A stretch of DNA of 64,000 nucleotides, from the NCBI GenBank assembly GCA_963921795.1, contig OY997643.1, forward strand, positions 16,489,753 through 16,553,752. The letters run 5' to 3'. Each line of letters starts with the position of its first letter. The first letter of the stretch is position 1. The notes beneath the pieces are model-generated. The model did no database searches, was not told the DNA's origin, and saw only the letters and a list, made by a program, of their open reading frames with translations. A program made the position numbers and the translations under genes. Of this stretch, positions 47,525 to 59,158 are shown piece by piece. This stretch comes from Nannobrachium achirus. Taxonomy: Eukaryota > Chordata > Actinopteri > Myctophiformes > Myctophidae.

Positions 47525-47905
47525 AAAGGTTTTGTAAATGTACAGTACGTATGTTAAATCCACGTTGGTCCTCGCAAAATGAGGGTTATTTTCGAAATGT
47601 GCTCATTTTAATCTTCAAATTAAAAAAATTGTGGAAATAGCTGATCGACAACATGCACATTTTCCTGCAATGAAGTACGTACGGCTCTGCTCCTTGTTTG
47701 TTTGTTTTACAAATCACATTTCCTGTAACACGATAATGAGATTATAATAAAGTGTCATATTTACAGCTGGTCATCGGGGGTTGGTTATGAGGTGATGAGG
47801 TAACATGGTTGGAGCTGCAGGGGCTTAAGGGGGCTTAGGTCAGTATTTGAGGAAGGGGATTTCAGCCAGGGTTTATGAACTTAGTGTTGTTATTATTATG
47901 ACAAC
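47525..47905. repeat. Dispersed duplicate (copy 2) in pde6 intron 1
   Basis: Partner of 42285-42620, about 5.2 kb away in the same orientation. Confidence 0.7.
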
Positions 47906-47939
47906 CTGTCAACATCTTTTAGGCCTACACTCTTTTTGT

Positions 47940-49145
47940 TGCAGAACTGCAGACTCACTTGATCCCTAGCTTCCGCCGTGGTCTAAAGCAGTGATACTCA
48001 AACTCCGGCCCGCGGGCCACTTCCGGCCCCCTTCCTGGCCCACCAGCTTAATGTCCTCAAAGTTGCGCATCCAACAAGCTTTAAACTGAGCAGATTGGAC
48101 CTTGCGTTCCAGAGATAATGGCTAAAACATCTTGAAAACGGCCATAGAAATCACAGATTTTTGCAGATTTTTTTTCTCTCTCTTCTTTTTACCAGTGGCT
48201 CTGCCTCTGCCCAACTTATTCGCATACCCAAAATGTTATTGTAGGCCTAATGCAAACGAAGAGACGTACTGTAGCTCTACTTAACAACTGCATCATTAGC
48301 CATTTGGTAGCTAAACAGTCTGGGTAATCTATTTTAAGTAGATTGTTTATCTATTTTAAGTAGAATATTTATTTTATTTTGTTATCCAACTCGATAGGAG
48401 GCAGACAGATATCAACCCAGACAAATAGCAGACAAACGTACATTAGTTTGTTTTGGTGTTCTTGTGGAATATGCTAATTTCACAGAATTATTAAAAAGAG
48501 AGAAAATGTAGCAAATTACTTTGATTACAAATGTTGTCATTGACAGAATATAAATGGAATTACAAGCCATAAAATAATGCACATTGCAATTGTATTGAGT
48601 TATGAGGAAATAAAGCAAAAAGTTATCAAGTAATGTCATTTTATCAATTGGCCCTTGGGGGATAGCTTCGCTGTTTCTACATGTCATCTTTTCGACACCC
48701 AACTCTAACCCTTATCCTAACCTTAATCTCCGTGGGGTGAGTCGCTAACCCTCCGGTCGAAATGATGGTCGTTCGAAAGAGCGAGATTTTACCGGCCCGC
48801 GGCCCCTTGTCATTTTTGTAATGTGGCCCACCGGTTCAGAAGTTTGAGTATCCCTGGTCTAAAGACTCACCTCTTCAGACTCCACCTTAGACCATAGCAC
48901 CTACCATAGCACTTGCCTATACCCTCAATGACTACACATGTCATTTAGATAGCATTTTTAAATTCTACGTTATAATTCTTTATGAAGTTTTTACTGAATA
49001 GATGCTTGGTCTACCCGTTCTCTTAGATTAGCCTACTGTTTCTTTCCATTTGATAAGTGGATGTTGATGTACTGATGTATGACCTTGCTTATTGTAAATC
49101 ACTCTGGATTAAGAGCGTCTGCTATTAATGCCTAAATTGTAAATA
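47940..49145 (+). mobile_element. SINE/LINE 3' end split by a hAT insertion
   Basis: The right part ends CACTCTGGATTAAGAGCGTC and TGCCTAAATTGTAAA, the tail shared by many fish SINEs and their partner LINEs. The hAT at 47989-48856 interrupts it. Confidence 0.55.
47989..48856. mobile_element. hAT-like element with 8-bp TSD
   Basis: GTCTAAAG flanks both sides (47981-47988 and 48857-48864). Ends CAGTGATACTCAAACTCCGG and AAGTTTGAGTATCCCTG are inverted, followed inside by CGGCCCGCGGGCC words. No transposase frame. Confidence 0.9.
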
Positions 49146-49335
49146 GTTTGTTTTGCTGCAACAAAAAGTTTGAGATATTTCACTTTAGTATCCAATTTCC
49201 AATACCCAATACTTTTACTTCTACTCCACTACATCTCAGAGGAAAATATTGTACTCTAGTTACTTTATAGATTTGGATTATTATTTCAAAACATACATAT
49301 ACCCGTTTTAGCCCTATATGCATTTCGACCATTTG

Positions 49336-49404
49336 AAAATAGCCGATCTACAAACTCACAATGCGTCGCGATGCGACGCATTGTGAGTTGTAGATCGGCT
49401 ATTT
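49336..49404. repeat. Perfect hairpin module copy in pde6 intron 1
   Basis: Arms AAATAGCCGATCTACAA outward and CACAATGCGTCGC at the tip pair with one small asymmetry. It ends about 40 bp before the coding exon. Confidence 0.9.
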
Positions 49405-49447
49405 ATCAGCAGAAATGTATTATTTGTGTGTTCTTATGTGGACAGAG

Positions 49448-49554
49448 ATGAACGCAGCAGCAGCAGAAGGAGGCAACAAGGCTGCTCCTCCCAAGTTCAA
49501 GCAGAAGGAGACCAGGCAGTTCAAGAGCAAGGCTCCTAAAGCTGGACAGAAGGG
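49448..49554 (+). CDS. pde6 gamma coding exon 1
   Basis: 35 codons plus two bases. The acceptor ATGTGGACAG lies 2 nt before the ATG; donor AAGGG|GTGAGA. Confidence 0.9.
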
Positions 49555-50678
49555 GTGAGAAGACAACACCAACAGAAGACCACCAACACCAACATGTTAG
49601 GCTATATGCATATACGCCATTTTGTTCTACTTCCGGGTGTCTTTCGACTTCCTTCACATGTGTTACCAATGATACTAATGAAGGGTCTGTTCCATTCTGG
49701 TCAAACAGAGTCAGGGTGCTGATATTGTGCACGTTGGCTCACTATGGAAACACTCTGCTACACCAGTGGGTCTCAAAGTGTCATTGAGTGGGTTCCAAAT
49801 GTCCCCATACAGGTGTGTAACTCTGACTACAAATGGAGGCAAATGGATCTGCAAGGGTCCATTTGATTCCATTTGTGCAGAGTTATGGGGGTCCTTGAAA
49901 TTAAAGAACCACTGTACAATAAATTAAACAGACCCTTCATTAGTATCATCAGTAACACCTGTGAAGGAAGTCAAAAGACACCCGGAAGTAGAACAAAATG
50001 GTGTATATGCATAGAGCCTATTCAATTCAATTCAATTCAGTTCAGTTCCGTTCAGTTCCAGTTGAGCTTTATTGGCATAAGAAAACATACGTTTATACAT
50101 TGCCAAAGCAAGTATCAAAATATAATAAAAAAACTGTTGAAAATGGGGAACATACTGTATATACAGTTCAGTTGGAGCATTGTATAAACAGAGCTACTGT
50201 ATGCCACATTTTGTCGTTATATACAGTATATACACATGTTACTGTATACAGGGTATAAAGCTTTTTTTAAATAATAGCAGCAATCTTTTGCAGTCGCTTT
50301 GGAACAAATAGCAGCATTTCTTTTTCTCAAAATGATTTAAGTAGGATGCAAAAAAGCCTCATATTTAAAATGTGTTTAAAGGTAGCAGCTCTGTTTGTAT
50401 GTGTATGTATCTACCCTAACCCTAGAGGTCACTCAATGGTGTGTTGTCCTTACACTCTCTATGCTATAGTGACCAGTTATCACACTCTCTAGTGATGTTA
50501 AAGTGACCACTTGGGACAAAATCTGACCATGCGTCTCCTCTTTGATATGATGGGACTTCGCTGTCATGTTGTTTTCCAACATTCCCGCTAAAACCGCAGA
50601 GTAGAAAGTGACGTTCTCATACTTGTACTACCTGCGTCTACTGCCCTGCGCCAGACTGAACTGGACGTGTGATGTAAC

Positions 50679-50721
<43 letters not shown>

Positions 50722-51886
50722 TCCCCCCCCCCCCCCCCCCCCCCCCCAGGTTTGACAATGACGTCCCCGGCATGGAAGGTCTTGGTGGTGAGGATCAATG
50801 TTGTCATTAATGCCTCATTAATGTGAGCTTGTAGATCAGCTATTTGAAATATTTAAAAATGATTTTCAAAATAGTAAATGGCTAAAGAGTGTAGGGATAA
50901 GGGGAAAGGCATGGACGAAAATACTGTAGGGCCCAATGTCTTCTCTTATAGACTTCTCTAGCACAATGTCTTCTCTAGCACAATGTCTTCTCTTATAGAC
51001 TTCTATAGCACAATGTCTTCTCTTATAGACTTCTCTAGCACAATGTCTTCTCTTATAGACTTCTCTAGCACAATGTCTTCTCTTATAGACTTCTCTAGCA
51101 CAATGTCTCCTCTTATAGACTCTAGGTCAGCGCTACTCAACCCGCGGCCCGCGGGCCGCATGCGGCCCTTTCCGCATGTCTGTGCGGCCCGTCATGATCT
51201 AATAAAAATATAGTTATTCTATCGAGTGAACGCAGCATTTCTCAGTGTGTATCGGTACAAATTGACGGCTGAAATCATGATGTATCATTCGCTGAGTGTC
51301 TGGATCGGTAAACTCCACGGCTGTATCGTTTTTTTCATGTAGTAGCCTATTTCATTCTATCCTGTTTCCGAGGCACATTGAATGCACCATCTCAGCCCCC
51401 TCCCCAAAAGCCAATCTTTAACACGAGTCGCCACAAGTATACCTGATTGCAGACCGGAGCACGGGGCGGACTGAACGCGGCAAGGGGAGTGAACGCGGCA
51501 AGGGGCGTAGTGAACGCGGCAAGGGGCGGAGGCGTTTGATTATTGTCCACGACACTGCAAGCGGCGCGCAGGCCAGCGGACCTTGGTCCTGCTCTTCGCC
51601 CCCGAGCGCCGCAGGCGCGAGTGGCCGCGAAGAGCGGGCCAGGGCCGCGCGGCCGGCGGAGCGCCGCGCGAGTTACGAAGCCGTGGTGAATGCAATCGTT
51701 ATATTTATGCCCAGGCCGTAAGGCCTGGGCAAGCCCACGATAAACATCAGCATTGATGGCTGAATGGATAGCGTCGCCGACTTGAGTGCCAGAGATCACT
51801 AGTTCGAATCTCACCGTTGCCCCACTGCACACGTCACCGAAGCCCACGATAACCGCCGCGTTCACTACGCCCCTTGCCGCGGTCAA

Positions 51887-51936
<50 letters not shown>

Positions 51937-53729
51937 GCGGCCTGCAATCAGGTAAGGCTCAGTCGCCACAGTGACAGCACTCGGACATTCATTCTGCAGC
52001 CAGGCAGGCAGACAGTGCAGAAGTGCACACAGACGAACTAGCTATGCAGCAGCAGCCGCACAGGTTAAAAATGCAAGATTAGCAGTACAGTAATTAGCGT
52101 TATAATAACATCCATGATTGTCCGCTGCGCTGATTGTTGTCACAGAGTAGCACAGCTGAGTGTAATCAACGGCCGTTTCTTGGCGAATCTCCGACGGTAT
52201 TGATTGAGATAATTTTGTTAAAGAAAGCTTCTGCGCTATATCTGCACACACAAAACAACAATGTTGCTGGGTGTTGTAGGACTACTACTTGCGTTTAAAA
52301 CAAAGTAGTTTTCACTGTTTTACAACTTTCCTGTTGAGTGTTGATGCAATGGTGCAACTCTCTCTTTCTCTGCTGCTGTTCTGTTCTGGGAAAGAAGCCT
52401 AATTTATACTTAGCAGTACAAGGGTGTCGCACCTAAAATAGGAGACCTACAAGCTCACAACGCGTCGTGGATGCGACGCGCTGTGAGCTTGTAGGTCTAT
52501 GTTTTTAAAACATTTTTGGCTAAAATGGCATAATCTTGGATATTATTAATATAACAAACCAGGGAGTTGTTTTTCAGGTGAAGGACCCCTTAGCTGAGAG
52601 AGATATAAAGCAGGGACCCTCACTGTAGGCTAGGTATTATAGCCTACTGTAGGCTATTATACTGTATCACACAAATATTTGGCAGCCCCCCCTGTAATAA
52701 CCTGAGGATTGGGGTCCCTAACCCCCAGTTGAAGACATGTACTAATAATGATATAGGCCTACTATATGATTAGTAATCAAACAATTCTACAATAGCAGCA
52801 GTTGGGTTGTTGGACCCAAAATGTGGCTGTTTTCTGTGTGTTTCCTTAATTATTAGACAAATTATTAGACAAAATCATTGTAAACGTTCAAAATGGGACC
52901 GTCATTTTTAGCTTGCGGCCCTTTGACTTTTGGCATTTTGCTGAGTGGCCCCTGAGCCATCTTAAGTTGAGTAGCCCTGCTCTAGGTAGTGTTCTCTAAC
53001 ATAATGACAGACTCTATAATGACAGATTGTATAACATAATTCCAGACTCAGCAGTGGTGTGTCCGTGGGAAGCCTTCTCCTATAGACTCATAGTGTTCTA
53101 TAACCTGGGGCGTCACACCAAATTCTGGGCCCCGGGTACAAGGATTCACTGCGGGCCCCCCATGAATGTTAACTATTGAAAAATAGCAGATATACAAGCT
53201 CACAGCGCGGCACCGAGTGCCGCGCTGCGAGCTTGTAGATCTGCTATTTTTGAAAAATCGTGAAAATTTGTGCAAGAAACTTATGTTTCTATGTCAGTGG
53301 TGCTCAAACGTTTTCATGTGAAGGACCCCCAAGATTATGTGTATTTGGCCACAGCTAGACCCCCATCTCAAAATATCTAGTTCCAGGGACCCCTCCCCGG
53401 AAGCAAAATTTCAGTTACAAATGTTCGCTTAAAAAATACGTATTCAAAGATTTGCGCACATTTTTACGACTTTTCAAAAATAGCAGATCTACAAGCTCGC
53501 AGCGCGGCACTCGGTGCCGCGCTGTGAGCTTGTATATCTGCTATTTTTCAATAGCTAAAGTTAATATAGGGCCCCTCCACCTTGGGCCCTGGTAACTCAG
53601 TCCCACTTTCCTACCCCTTGTGACGCCCCTGTCTATAACTCTTCTCTTCCAGACTCAGCAGTGGTGTGTCCATGGGAGGCCTTCGGTGACATGGAGCTGA
53701 GTGACCTGGCCCAGTTTGGTATCGTCTAG
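49448..53729 (+). CDS. Retinal cGMP phosphodiesterase gamma (inhibitory) subunit, three coding exons
   Basis: Joining 49448-49554, 50750-50787 and 53653-53729 gives 73 codons. The product matches the PDE6 gamma subunit (PDE6G/PDE6H family), which caps the PDE6 catalytic site in rods or cones and is displaced by transducin. Visible: polycationic core PPKFKQKETRQFKSKAPK (residues 14-31) with the conserved threonine of the ETRQFK site, the GMEGLG hinge, VCPWEAF and the inhibitory C-terminus LSDLAQFGIV. Mammalian subunits are 83-87 residues; here the N-terminus is short (MNAAAAEGGNKAA), the other conserved N-terminal phosphothreonine region is absent, and one residue is missing after GMEGLG. Junctions are phase 2 and phase 1, GT-AG. 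Rod versus cone assignment is uncertain; the intron phases and coding sense are clear. Confidence 0.9.
49605..50014. mobile_element. TIR MITE in pde6 intron 2
   Basis: Inverted ends of about 90 bp (CATTTTGTTCTACTTCCGGG and complement), about 50 bp after the exon. A smaller hAT-like pair (CAGTGGGTCTCAAAG / AAAGAACCACTG) is nested at about 49760-49915. Confidence 0.82.
50682..50747. repeat. (CT)n(C)n tract serving as the acceptor pyrimidine tract
   Basis: About 18 CT units, then about 25 C, end directly in CAG|G of the second coding exon. A highly unstable simple repeat here doubles as the splice polypyrimidine tract. Confidence 0.9.
50750..50787 (+). CDS. pde6 gamma coding exon 2
   Basis: 38 bp: completes the Gly codon, then FDNDVPGMEGLG and one base. 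Donor GGTG|GTGAGG. A micro-exon of this type is expected in this family. Confidence 0.9.
50937..51119. repeat. 30-bp minisatellite in pde6 intron 3
   Basis: About six units of ACTTCTCTAGCACAATGTCT plus TCTCTTATAG; the unit is a multiple of three, so it stays open in one frame, but it is intronic. Confidence 0.92.
51128..52979. mobile_element. hAT-like element with 8-bp TSD in pde6 intron 3
   Basis: CTCTAGGT flanks both sides (51120-51127, 52980-52987). Ends CAGCGCTACTCAAC and GTTGAGTAGCCCTG. No transposase frame. Inside are an inverted-repeat segment (about 51427-51967) with GAACGCGGCAAGGGG words, a GA microsatellite (51891-51935), a tRNA-like stretch and a hairpin module (52434-52506). Confidence 0.92.
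51753..51822 (+). other. tRNA-like segment inside the hAT element
   Basis: GATGGCTGAATGG resembles an A box and CTAGTTCGAATCTC a B box at tRNA-like spacing. I could not fold a convincing acceptor stem, so it is more likely a SINE head or decayed tRNA than a working gene. Confidence 0.35.
53046..53075 (+). pseudogene. Partial duplicate of the pde6 gamma terminal exon
   Basis: AATTCCAG then ACTCAGCAGTGGTGTGTCC, a TGGGA match and GCCTTC copy the acceptor and first codons (DSAVVCPWEAF) of the true terminal exon at 53653, with two substitutions. Similarity stops after GCCTTC. With the hAT element and one TSD removed, the two copies lie 72 bp apart. If used as an exon it would lose the inhibitory C-terminus. 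Confidence 0.85.
53105..53631. mobile_element. hAT-like MITE (GGGGCGTCAC family), complete, 8-bp TSD
   Basis: TCTATAAC flanks both sides (53097-53104 and 53632-53639). Ends CTGGGGCGTCAC and GTGACGCCCCTG. It carries two hairpin modules (about 53176-53254 and 53473-53552) and is the reference copy for the fragments at 9035-9430 and 12341-12630. It ends 21 bp before the terminal pde6 exon. Confidence 0.9.
53653..53729 (+). CDS. pde6 gamma coding exon 3 (terminal)
   Basis: It completes an Asp codon, then SAVVCPWEAFGDMELSDLAQ, FGIV and TAG. Acceptor CTCTTCCAG. Confidence 0.92.
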
Positions 53730-54488
53730 AAAGACCTGGTCGACCTGGCGGTGGCGCGGCCGCTGTGCCAAAGGGACATGATGCTCTCTGGCTCAGGGCG
53801 GCCGCCGCCGGGCCACACGGACATGACTCTGGCTCGGGGGGCGGCTGCCATCCAGCAGCTCCTTGTTGGTGTGTTTTTGCACTTTATTTTCTTTTGGCAG
53901 ATCCCCAGTTCAAAGTGATTTATTTTTTTTATTTTGATCTCTTTTTATTTATTTTAATGTTTTAACCACTGCTTGCACCTTCACTGAATGGAAGCTGTAT
54001 GCAATGTACAATACATTCCCTCATTGATAGGATATGAATGTATGCAATGTACAATACGCTACCTCATTGAATGGAAGATACAATGAACAATACACTACCT
54101 CATTGATAGAATAAGAATGAATGAATGCATACAATGTACAATACACTACCTCGTTGAATAGACGATTAATGAATGAAGATAGATGTGTCTTGACACCGCA
54201 TGCCATCTCAACTTGTGTAATATTGTGATACATTGTAGCAGTACTTGGACGTAATAATTGTGATACATTGGATCAATTATGGGATGATGTGGGATCGATT
54301 GAGGAGAAACAACTTAAAATGCACACAGGGTTTAGAGTAAAGATTCATTTGCATATTATATATAAGTAAATATATATATATATATGTATCTATTTATCTG
54401 TGCGTGTGTGCGTGCGTGCATGCGTGTTCATCTACACTACAGTATCAATCAAGCAATGTAAAATATATCAGATGTTCTATTTTATTTT

Positions 54489-54494
54489 AATAAA
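54489..54494 (+). terminator. Candidate poly(A) signal for pde6 gamma
   Basis: AATAAA 760 bp after the stop codon, the first clear one downstream. Confidence 0.4.
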
Positions 54495-54894
54495 ATGCTC
54501 CTGCTAGAGTCTTCAAAGTGTTCTTACTGATCAACGAGGAGATCCTATACAAAAAAAACTAGTTTTGGTTGACTTTTATTTATTATTTTAGTTGACATTT
54601 TGTCACTGGAAGGATTTGCCTCTAAAATGCAACCTAGGTAGGTAAAAAAGGATGCCAATAGCTGTGTTGGTGAGGTGCAGACTGCTGGGAACAAACTGAT
54701 AACAAATAAATATTAAATTATATGATATCTTCGATGTCGGGCCGAAACCTCCAAAATGTTCAAGTGGAGTTAGGAGGATTTGTCCCAAGCACTTTTAACT
54801 ACTTTCCATTGGTTCAATATTATTTTAACTGTAAAGGGTATTCAATAGCCCTGATTTATGCAAAAAGAAAAATCAAAAACCTCAAAAATGGAGT

Positions 54895-55372
54895 AAAAGG
54901 TCCTACACCATGCATTTAAAAATAATTTATATAACACTGTTTGTGTCCCAAAAACGTTTTTGAAAAGGTTTGAGGCTAAATTACCACTCCTGAATACAGA
55001 GCCCCTGTCATTTCTGCCTGGCTTTCAGAGCATTTTCAGCTGCAGTACCACCTTGTCCTGAGTGGGAGGACTGCGCTATTGAGCCAGATTTGGCCCCACA
55101 CTCCTCCCCACCTCCTGCTCAGCAGGCCTGCCCACCCCTCCCCAACCCTCTCCCAGCTCCTCCTGCCTCCTTCTCAGGCCTTGTGACATCACAAATCTGA
55201 CATTTCACAATCAGGACCGTTCTGAGACATGCTAACATAGATCTGCCCATAAACTGAGAAAGACACAATGGTCAGAAATAGGACTTTGTGAGGATAGAAG
55301 TTGCTGGTGGGACACCAAGAAAATACATAAAAATTGGAAAAATGAAAATTCATGGTGTAGGCCCTTTAAGAG
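54895..55372. mobile_element. TIR element (GGTGTAGG family)
   Basis: AAAAGGTCCTACACCATG and CATGGTGTAGGCCCTTT are inverted ends; the C-rich middle is non-coding. Confidence 0.75.
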
Positions 55373-55443
55373 GTTTTGGCCAGACAGTAACATTACGATT
55401 TTTTGTGTCACCAAAAAACCACGCCCACTGCTATGCCCTACGG

Positions 55444-55917
55444 CAGTGGTTCTCAACCTGTGGGTCGGGACCCCAGGGGAGTCCCCACATTTCTTTGAGG
55501 GGTCCCCAGATGATTAACTTAATGTGAAACATTGTTTTCTCACTCAACAGTAAACACACCAACATACATTATAGGCCTAAGTGTATAGATAGAGGGTATC
55601 TGCACATTTCTAAAGTGACAATTTAAGGACTTGTAAGACCCCTTTAATACATCTATAAATAAATAAATAAATAAATACGCATTGGCCATATTTTTAAATA
55701 TATATATATAGGCAGAAATTGTGAAAATAGCCAATCTACAAGCTCACAACGCTTCGCGCTGCGAGGTGTTGTGAGCATGTAGATCTGCGATTTTCATAAT
55801 AGAACTGTGTTATACAAAATGTAATGCCTCAACTCTTAGTGCTTGTCAGGGTGGGGGGTCCCCAGTTAAAATATGATTATTTTGGGGGTCGCGGCCTGAA
55901 AAGGTTGAGAACCACTG
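55444..55917. mobile_element. hAT-like MITE with near-exact 8-bp TSD
   Basis: CCCTACGG and CCCTATGG flank it (55436-55443, 55918-55925). Ends CAGTGGTTCTCAACCTG and AGGTTGAGAACCACTG. The hairpin module lies in the middle (about 55725-55799). Confidence 0.9.
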
Positions 55918-56444
55918 CCCTATGGCAATGAGTACTATCACAAATCAAAATAGAGCTATTTAACACTTTGTTACTGAACAAACACTATAGCAATTATCAG
56001 TATCACAATATAGAGATATTTAACACTGTTACTGAACAAACACTCGATAGCGATGATTACTATCATAATATCGAGCTTTAACCAAAGTTAAACAAAAGCC
56101 TGGTTTCCAGACTGCATGAATGATCGGCAACATCATTATTTATTCAAACATAATACAGACCTGCATGACATGGTGGCATTTAATTTCCCCTCAGGCCTAT
56201 TCTATGTTACTGTACAAACACATCTGCTGTGCATATACAGTAGCCTATTTAGTTTTGGTCAAATCATCTGAAATGTTTCATTTTAGTCAACTAAATATCA
56301 TGAGATTTTAGTCGACTAAATCTAATATTGATGTTGTCTACGAAAAAAGAAATTGGCAGTGCCTTGATGGCATTGTAAATAGTGCAACAACGGAGGACAA
56401 ACACAATTAAAATGACTTGTGTTTTAGTTCTACTGGACCCATTC

Positions 56445-56490
56445 CATTCCATTCTATTCTATTCTATTCTATTCTATTCTATTCTATTCT
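56445..56490. repeat. (ATTCT)n pentanucleotide repeat
   Basis: About nine units followed by a T-rich tract, possibly the tail region of the adjacent minus-strand LINE. Confidence 0.9.
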
Positions 56491-57029
56491 CTTTTTTCTT
56501 TTTTTTTCTTCTTTTATTATTATTATTCAGTGCAAACAAACCAGCATAATAATACATAACACTTTCCCAGTGCACTTTTTTTTTTCAAGCTGCCGACAAA
56601 GCACAGAACAAAACAAAACAGACAATAACTAGACTTACTAAGTAAACAAAAGACGAAAAAACTAACCGGAAACTGACAAACCAAGGAAAAAGAAAAAGAA
56701 AAAAACAAGCACTTGAAAAAACAATGGTATTATAAATAAATTACCATAAAAGAGAGAGGGGGGGTGGACTCAGTGCATACCAGCTCAACTATACAGTATT
56801 TATGGGTATACGGTAGATGCCAAAATTCCTGCTGTTTGTTTTTTATATTATAATAGATTTTGTCCAGAGGGGTGTAGCTGGATAGTTCATTTAGCCAATG
56901 TGAAACTGTAAAAGGGATAGATGACTTCCAGTGTATGGTGATACATTTCTTTGCTGCTAAAAAAGCTAAGTCCATGTATTGCTTTTGGTGTCTGTTCCCG
57001 CCGTCCTCCCTACCAGTGCCAACAAGGCA

Positions 57030-57117
57030 CAGGCGAGGGAGTAGGGGACAGAAATCACAGGCGAGGGGAGTAGGGGACAGAAATCACAGGCGAGGGGAGT
57101 AGGGGACAGAAATCCCC
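57030..57117. repeat. Short minisatellite in the LINE remnant
   Basis: Three units of about 28 bp containing GTAGGGGACAGAAATCACAG. Confidence 0.85.
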
Positions 57118-57236
57118 TAGCAGGACGAGACAGCATCCAAAACTGCGTGCCAAAAAGATGACACAACACTGCATGTCCAGAACTGAAAGAATAGCCCGGG
57201 GAGCCACAGGCCCAAAAGCTCAAAGAATAGGGTTTT

Positions 57237-59158
57237 ACCTGTGACGTCATGACATACTTTTTATTTTTGTTTTTTCTATTCATTTGCTCATTAAGGTACA
57301 CAGAATGAGAGGCCTGCTCTGCCGGAAACTCTGCGAAAAAAGGTTATGGCTATTTGTATATTCACTCCATCGACTTCAATATACAGGAAGGAAAACCCCC
57401 TCAAAAAAATATGCTTTAAGTAGCATGTGAGGGGTCAAACTAGGGGTTCTTGATGATTCTGAATCCATTGCAAGCATTGGTTTTGCATGAAAAAACATTC
57501 CTTGGGCTAGAAAACGGACCAAAATAACGGTGAAAAGTGATGACTCATCACTTTTCACAGGTTTGAGAGGCTGAAATCTAGCCCAAGGAATGTTTTTCAT
57601 GCAAAACAAATGCTTGCAATGGATTCAGAATCATGAAGAACCCTTAGTTTGACCCAGTTTTTTTCCCCCAGTATAGTAAAGTCAATGGGAAACTTTTTTT
57701 TGCAGTGTTTCCGGCAGAGCAGGCCTCTCATTCTGTGTACCTTATTGACCAAATTAATAGGAAAAACTAAAATTTGGAGTATGTCATGACATAGGGGTGT
57801 GCGATATGACGATAATTATCGTCTCGGCGATACAGCTTTGCCACGATAGGCCATTTCAGAATATCGTTTCTCTCGTGATACAAACAGTCATTTAGAAAAG
57901 GCTCTGGAATCTGGATATACAGCGAGTGCACGTTCCATGAGTCGCAGCTCGATTGCTTAATTTATACTTCTATAGTACGGTGGTGTAATTCGCCAAAAAG
58001 AACAGATCTACAAGCTATAACGTGTCGCGGCTCAACGTGTCGTATAGCTTGGGGATCTGTCCCCTGCTTTCACGGCCCCTCCCCCGGGCAGCACGCAGAC
58101 AGGCTACAGAGTGTCTACAGCACTGACTGAGTTGTGTGCAGGAGCTGAGGAGCACCGAGCAGCACGGCACACTGGCCCACGATTTAGTTTCACTTTCACG
58201 GGACTTTGTAAAGCAGGGATGCAGCTTGGCCTGCATTCTTTGGAGCATATTTTTCATAATGGATGCATTAAACTAACAGGACGCAAACTACTGTACTTAT
58301 CCGTCCTGCTATCGCTATCAGCCATCTCACTGCTTGCAAAGCTGTGCTGGAGTCTCCACTCTGGCAGTATTGATGAGATGATTTAGATCACCTTGTAAAT
58401 CCATGCTTCTGTTTTTATTAACTACAAACAAGTAGCTTTTTGCTGCGATTTGTAAAGTGCTTTGTTTGTTATGTTTTCACCATTGATGCATGCGTGTGTC
58501 GTCGCGTCTCGCGGTGAAATCGTAGCGTCTATTTTGCGTCTATTACATAATTGGCTTAGTTATAAAACCATGCCATTATTGTTAGTAGAAAAGCTAAAAG
58601 CTAGGATGATAATGAGTGAGTAATTCTCTAAAAAGAAAGCTTGTATCATAACAAACCTCCTGACTTTGGTTGGTCATAAGGTAATTTGTTTTCCCTGAAG
58701 TTTCAATGGTAAGGCATGGGTTGTTGTCAACCTGTGGGTCGAGACCCCCAGAGAGGTCCCGCCAAATTGTTTTGAAAATAGCCGATCTACAAGCTCACAA
58801 CACTCAAAAAAACATTTTAAGGGAACCCATAAAACATTTCTGGGACCCATTTGAATGACCTGAACCATCATCACACCAACTAGTAAATATTTTGAGGTAA
58901 AAAATGATAATTGTTTAATCAAAAATCTGAATGTTATCATTAAAAAATCATAGATTAGGCTATCTATCTTTCTATCTGCAGCATAAAAATGAATAGATTA
59001 TCTATAGAATATCTGTGTGGGTCTAATAATCATAATAAACCTAAAAACTCGCATAAAACAGTATCGTGATAATATCGTGTATCGTGATACTGCATGAAGC
59101 ATATCGTGATAATGCTTTTTGCCAGTATCGCCCACCCCTATCATGACATCACAGGTCT
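57237..59158. mobile_element. Fold-back element nested in the LINE remnant
   Basis: ACCTGTGACGTCATGACATA at the left and the complement of TATGTCATGACA...TCACAGGT at the right. Inner arms (GAGAGGCCTGCTCTGCCGG and its complement) run to about 57560. The right arm is interrupted near its end by the hAT at 57792-59140. Confidence 0.82.
57792..59140. mobile_element. hAT-like element with 8-bp TSD
   Basis: TCATGACA flanks both sides (57784-57791, 59141-59148). Ends TAGGGGTGTGCGATATG and GTATCGCCCACCCCTA. It has a 91-codon frame (58111-58386) without transposase motifs. Confidence 0.88.

Noticed and set aside
51753..51822. Functional tRNA gene
   Set aside because: A- and B-box-like words are present but I could not pair an acceptor stem, and it lies inside a hAT element.
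58111..58386. Small membrane protein inside the hAT at 57792-59140
   Set aside because: It has a hydrophobic stretch but lies wholly within a TSD-flanked transposon and has no supporting context.
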